A stretch of 7,272 bases of DNA from assembly GCA_025800435.1 (NCBI GenBank), contig JAOXRV010000401.1, positions 1 to 7,272 on the forward strand. Reading direction: 5' to 3'. The notes below the pieces were generated by a model, which did not search any database, was not told the DNA's origin, and saw nothing but the letters and a program-made list of their open reading frames with translations. Shown here piece after piece: positions 5,771-7,272 of this stretch. The position numbers and the translations under genes are program-made. Source of the DNA: Cellvibrionaceae bacterium (GTDB lineage Bacteria; Pseudomonadota; Gammaproteobacteria; Pseudomonadales; Cellvibrionaceae). The stretch's first letter is position 1, and the number at the start of each line of letters is the position of its first letter.

Positions 5771-7272
5771 ATGATCAAACCGATAAGCGCCGTGTTCGGT
5801 GCCAGCTTACTGACTGTTAGTGTTTACAGTGCGGCTGCGGCCGAACTAGTGATAAAACAGGCCAAAATCTACACCCAAAACGAGGCTCAGCCTTGGGCCA
5901 GCGCCATGGCGGTGCAAGACGGCCGCATTGTTTATGTGGGCGACGACCGGGGCGCTGATAAATATATCGGCCCCAATAGCGAAACCCTGGTGTTAAATAA
6001 GCAGCTGATTCTACCCGGCCTAGTGGATGCCCATGTGCACCCCGGCCTAGGCGCGGTGAAAGATTTATATGAGTGCAACTTTCCATTCAGCGCAGGCCCG
6101 GCCGAAGTGGCCGCGACCGTGGCCGAGTGCTACAAAAACACTGGCGCCGATGAGTGGATACGCGGTGGTCAGTGGAGCAGTAATTTTTTTGTCGATAACC
6201 AGATAGCGTCGCCACGTAAGTTTTTAGATAAGGTGTCGCCGGATAAGCCGGTGGCACTGGTGGATGATTCCTACCACAATGCCTGGTTTAACACCCTCGG
6301 TTTAGCCAAATTGGGTATCGATGGCAGCCATATCGATGGGGTGGAAATTGAAATGGGTGCCGACGGCAAACCCAATGGTGTTGTGGTGGAAGCCTTTGGT
6401 TTGATTCAGCAGCGCATGCCTTGGAAGCCCGAGCAGTATAAGGCGGCCGCCGCTTACGTGGTCAAAACCGCCAACCGCTTTGGTATTACCGGTATTAAGG
6501 GCACCTCTATGCCGGCGGCCGAGGCCGAGGGTTTTCGCCAGCAAGAGCAACAGGGCAAGCTTTCTTTGCACGTGGCCATGGCCCAAGCTACCCCCTATGG
6601 CCACCGTCACAAGCCATTAGATGTGGCCGTTTACGATAAAATTCGGCAGTCTTTTAAAGATTCCGCGATCGATGCCAATTTTATCAAAATTTTTATGGAC
6701 GGTGTGCCAACCGCCGCCCGTACCGCCGCCATGTTAGCGCCTTATACTGTGGTGGCCGGGCAACAAGCCACTCGCGGCGCCTTGCATATCCCTGCCGATC
6801 TACTCACCCGAGATGTGGTGGCCCTAGATAAGGCTGGCTACACCATAAAAATACATACCGCTGGCGACCGCTCGGTGCGGGTAGCGCTGGATGCCATTGA
6901 GGCGGCGCGCAAGGCCAACGGCGACAGCGGCCTGCGTCACGAACTGGCCCACGCCGGCTATGTTGATGCGGCCGATATGCCGCGTTTTAAGCAGCTCAAT
7001 GCGGTGGCTGATCTATGCCCCTATATCTGGAGCCCATCCCCCATTATCGACTCGGTGATTGCGGCGGTGGGTAATCCGCGTGCAGAGCGTTACTGGCCGA
7101 TTAAAGACTTGGTCGAAAGTGGTGCGCCGGTCTTAGCCGGCTCCGACTGGCCGGCGGCAGTGGCCAGTATGAACCCTTGGCCGGGGCTGGAGTCCATGGT
7201 CACTCGCGCCGATCCGACTGGCCAGTTCCCCGGCACTTTGTGGGCCGAACAGGCGGTGAGCTTAGAGCAGGC
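5771..7272 (+). CDS. Exported YtcJ-like amidohydrolase (amidohydrolase 3 family), 3' end outside window
   Basis: 500 complete codons are present and the frame stays open to the window edge. The product is a metal-dependent hydrolase of the amidohydrolase superfamily, YtcJ/N-substituted formamide deformylase-like branch, which cleaves C-N or similar bonds in small molecules. An N-terminal Sec signal peptide (residues 1 to about 24, ending SAAAA) with no lipobox cysteine suggests a soluble periplasmic protein. Metal-site motifs are all present: H88 and H90 in DAHVHPG, K306 in FIKIFMDG (the position of the bridging carboxylated lysine), H362 in IHTAGDR, H394 in ELAHAG and D459 in GSDWP. The site therefore looks intact, though RHELAHAG differs from the RIEHAQ form I recall as common in this branch. 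The start has GGAG 6 nt upstream. Being next to the receptor suggests uptake followed by hydrolysis. The missing part is probably the last 60 or so residues. Substrate unknown. Confidence 0.9.
   Translation, partial: MIKPISAVFGASLLTVSVYSAAAAELVIKQAKIYTQNEAQPWASAMAVQDGRIVYVGDDRGADKYIGPNSETLVLNKQLILPGLVDAHVHPGLGAVKDLYECNFPFSAGPAEVAATVAECYKNTGADEWIRGGQWSSNFFVDNQIASPRKFLDKVSPDKPVALVDDSYHNAWFNTLGLAKLGIDGSHIDGVEIEMGADGKPNGVVVEAFGLIQQRMPWKPEQYKAAAAYVVKTANRFGITGIKGTSMPAAEAEGFRQQEQQGKLSLHVAMAQATPYGHRHKPLDVAVYDKIRQSFKDSAIDANFIKIFMDGVPTAARTAAMLAPYTVVAGQQATRGALHIPADLLTRDVVALDKAGYTIKIHTAGDRSVRVALDAIEAARKANGDSGLRHELAHAGYVDAADMPRFKQLNAVADLCPYIWSPSPIIDSVIAAVGNPRAERYWPIKDLVESGAPVLAGSDWPAAVASMNPWPGLESMVTRADPTGQFPGTLWAEQAVSLEQ

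Noticed and set aside
5817..6610. Minus-strand open frames opposite the amidohydrolase
   Set aside because: They overlap a continuous + strand frame carrying the signal peptide and metal-binding motifs; the antisense translations have no recognisable features.

Overview
The window looks like a chromosomal segment from a Gram-negative bacterium. An 807-residue TonB-dependent outer-membrane receptor and two Sec-type signal peptides show this directly. The dense packing, moderate GC and gene style suggest a marine or aquatic gammaproteobacterium, possibly of the Cellvibrionales/Spongiibacteraceae kind. That placement is inference; there is no rRNA or other marker in the window. All genes are on the + strand. 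No tRNA, rRNA, insertion sequence, integrase or CRISPR array was seen.

Region 1 (1-2920) is a tight operon of three genes. First comes the last 42 codons of a gene whose end resembles the epsilon (large, B12-dependent) subunit of glutamate mutase/methylaspartate mutase. Next, 11 bp on, is a MutL/GlmL-family ASKHA ATPase, the protein genetically tied to glutamate mutase. A further 21 bp on is a stand-alone AMP-forming acyl/amino-acyl ligase that resembles the exosortase-A-associated ligase type. Together they suggest carbon-skeleton rearrangement of glutamate to 3-methylaspartate (or a related reaction), followed by activation of an acid, perhaps for a small biosynthetic pathway rather than glutamate fermentation. 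The ligase departs from consensus in its phosphate-binding loop and in the C-terminal lysine motif. The operon ends in a perfect 9-bp inverted repeat that contains the ligase stop codon.

Region 2 (2921-3195) is a 275-bp intergenic stretch with no gene. Its end carries an unusual translation-initiation layout: a strong GAGGAG, then an 8-bp hairpin, then 7 nt, then the ATG of the receptor gene.

Region 3 (3196-7272) holds the TonB-dependent receptor and the first 500 codons of an exported YtcJ-like (amidohydrolase 3) metal-dependent hydrolase, which runs off the window. Between them are 151 bp with two terminator-like hairpins, each of which has a competing alternative hairpin. A reasonable reading is receptor-mediated import of an organic compound followed by its periplasmic hydrolysis. 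The intergenic structures would set the expression ratio of the two genes. No sequence here links region 3 to region 1 functionally.
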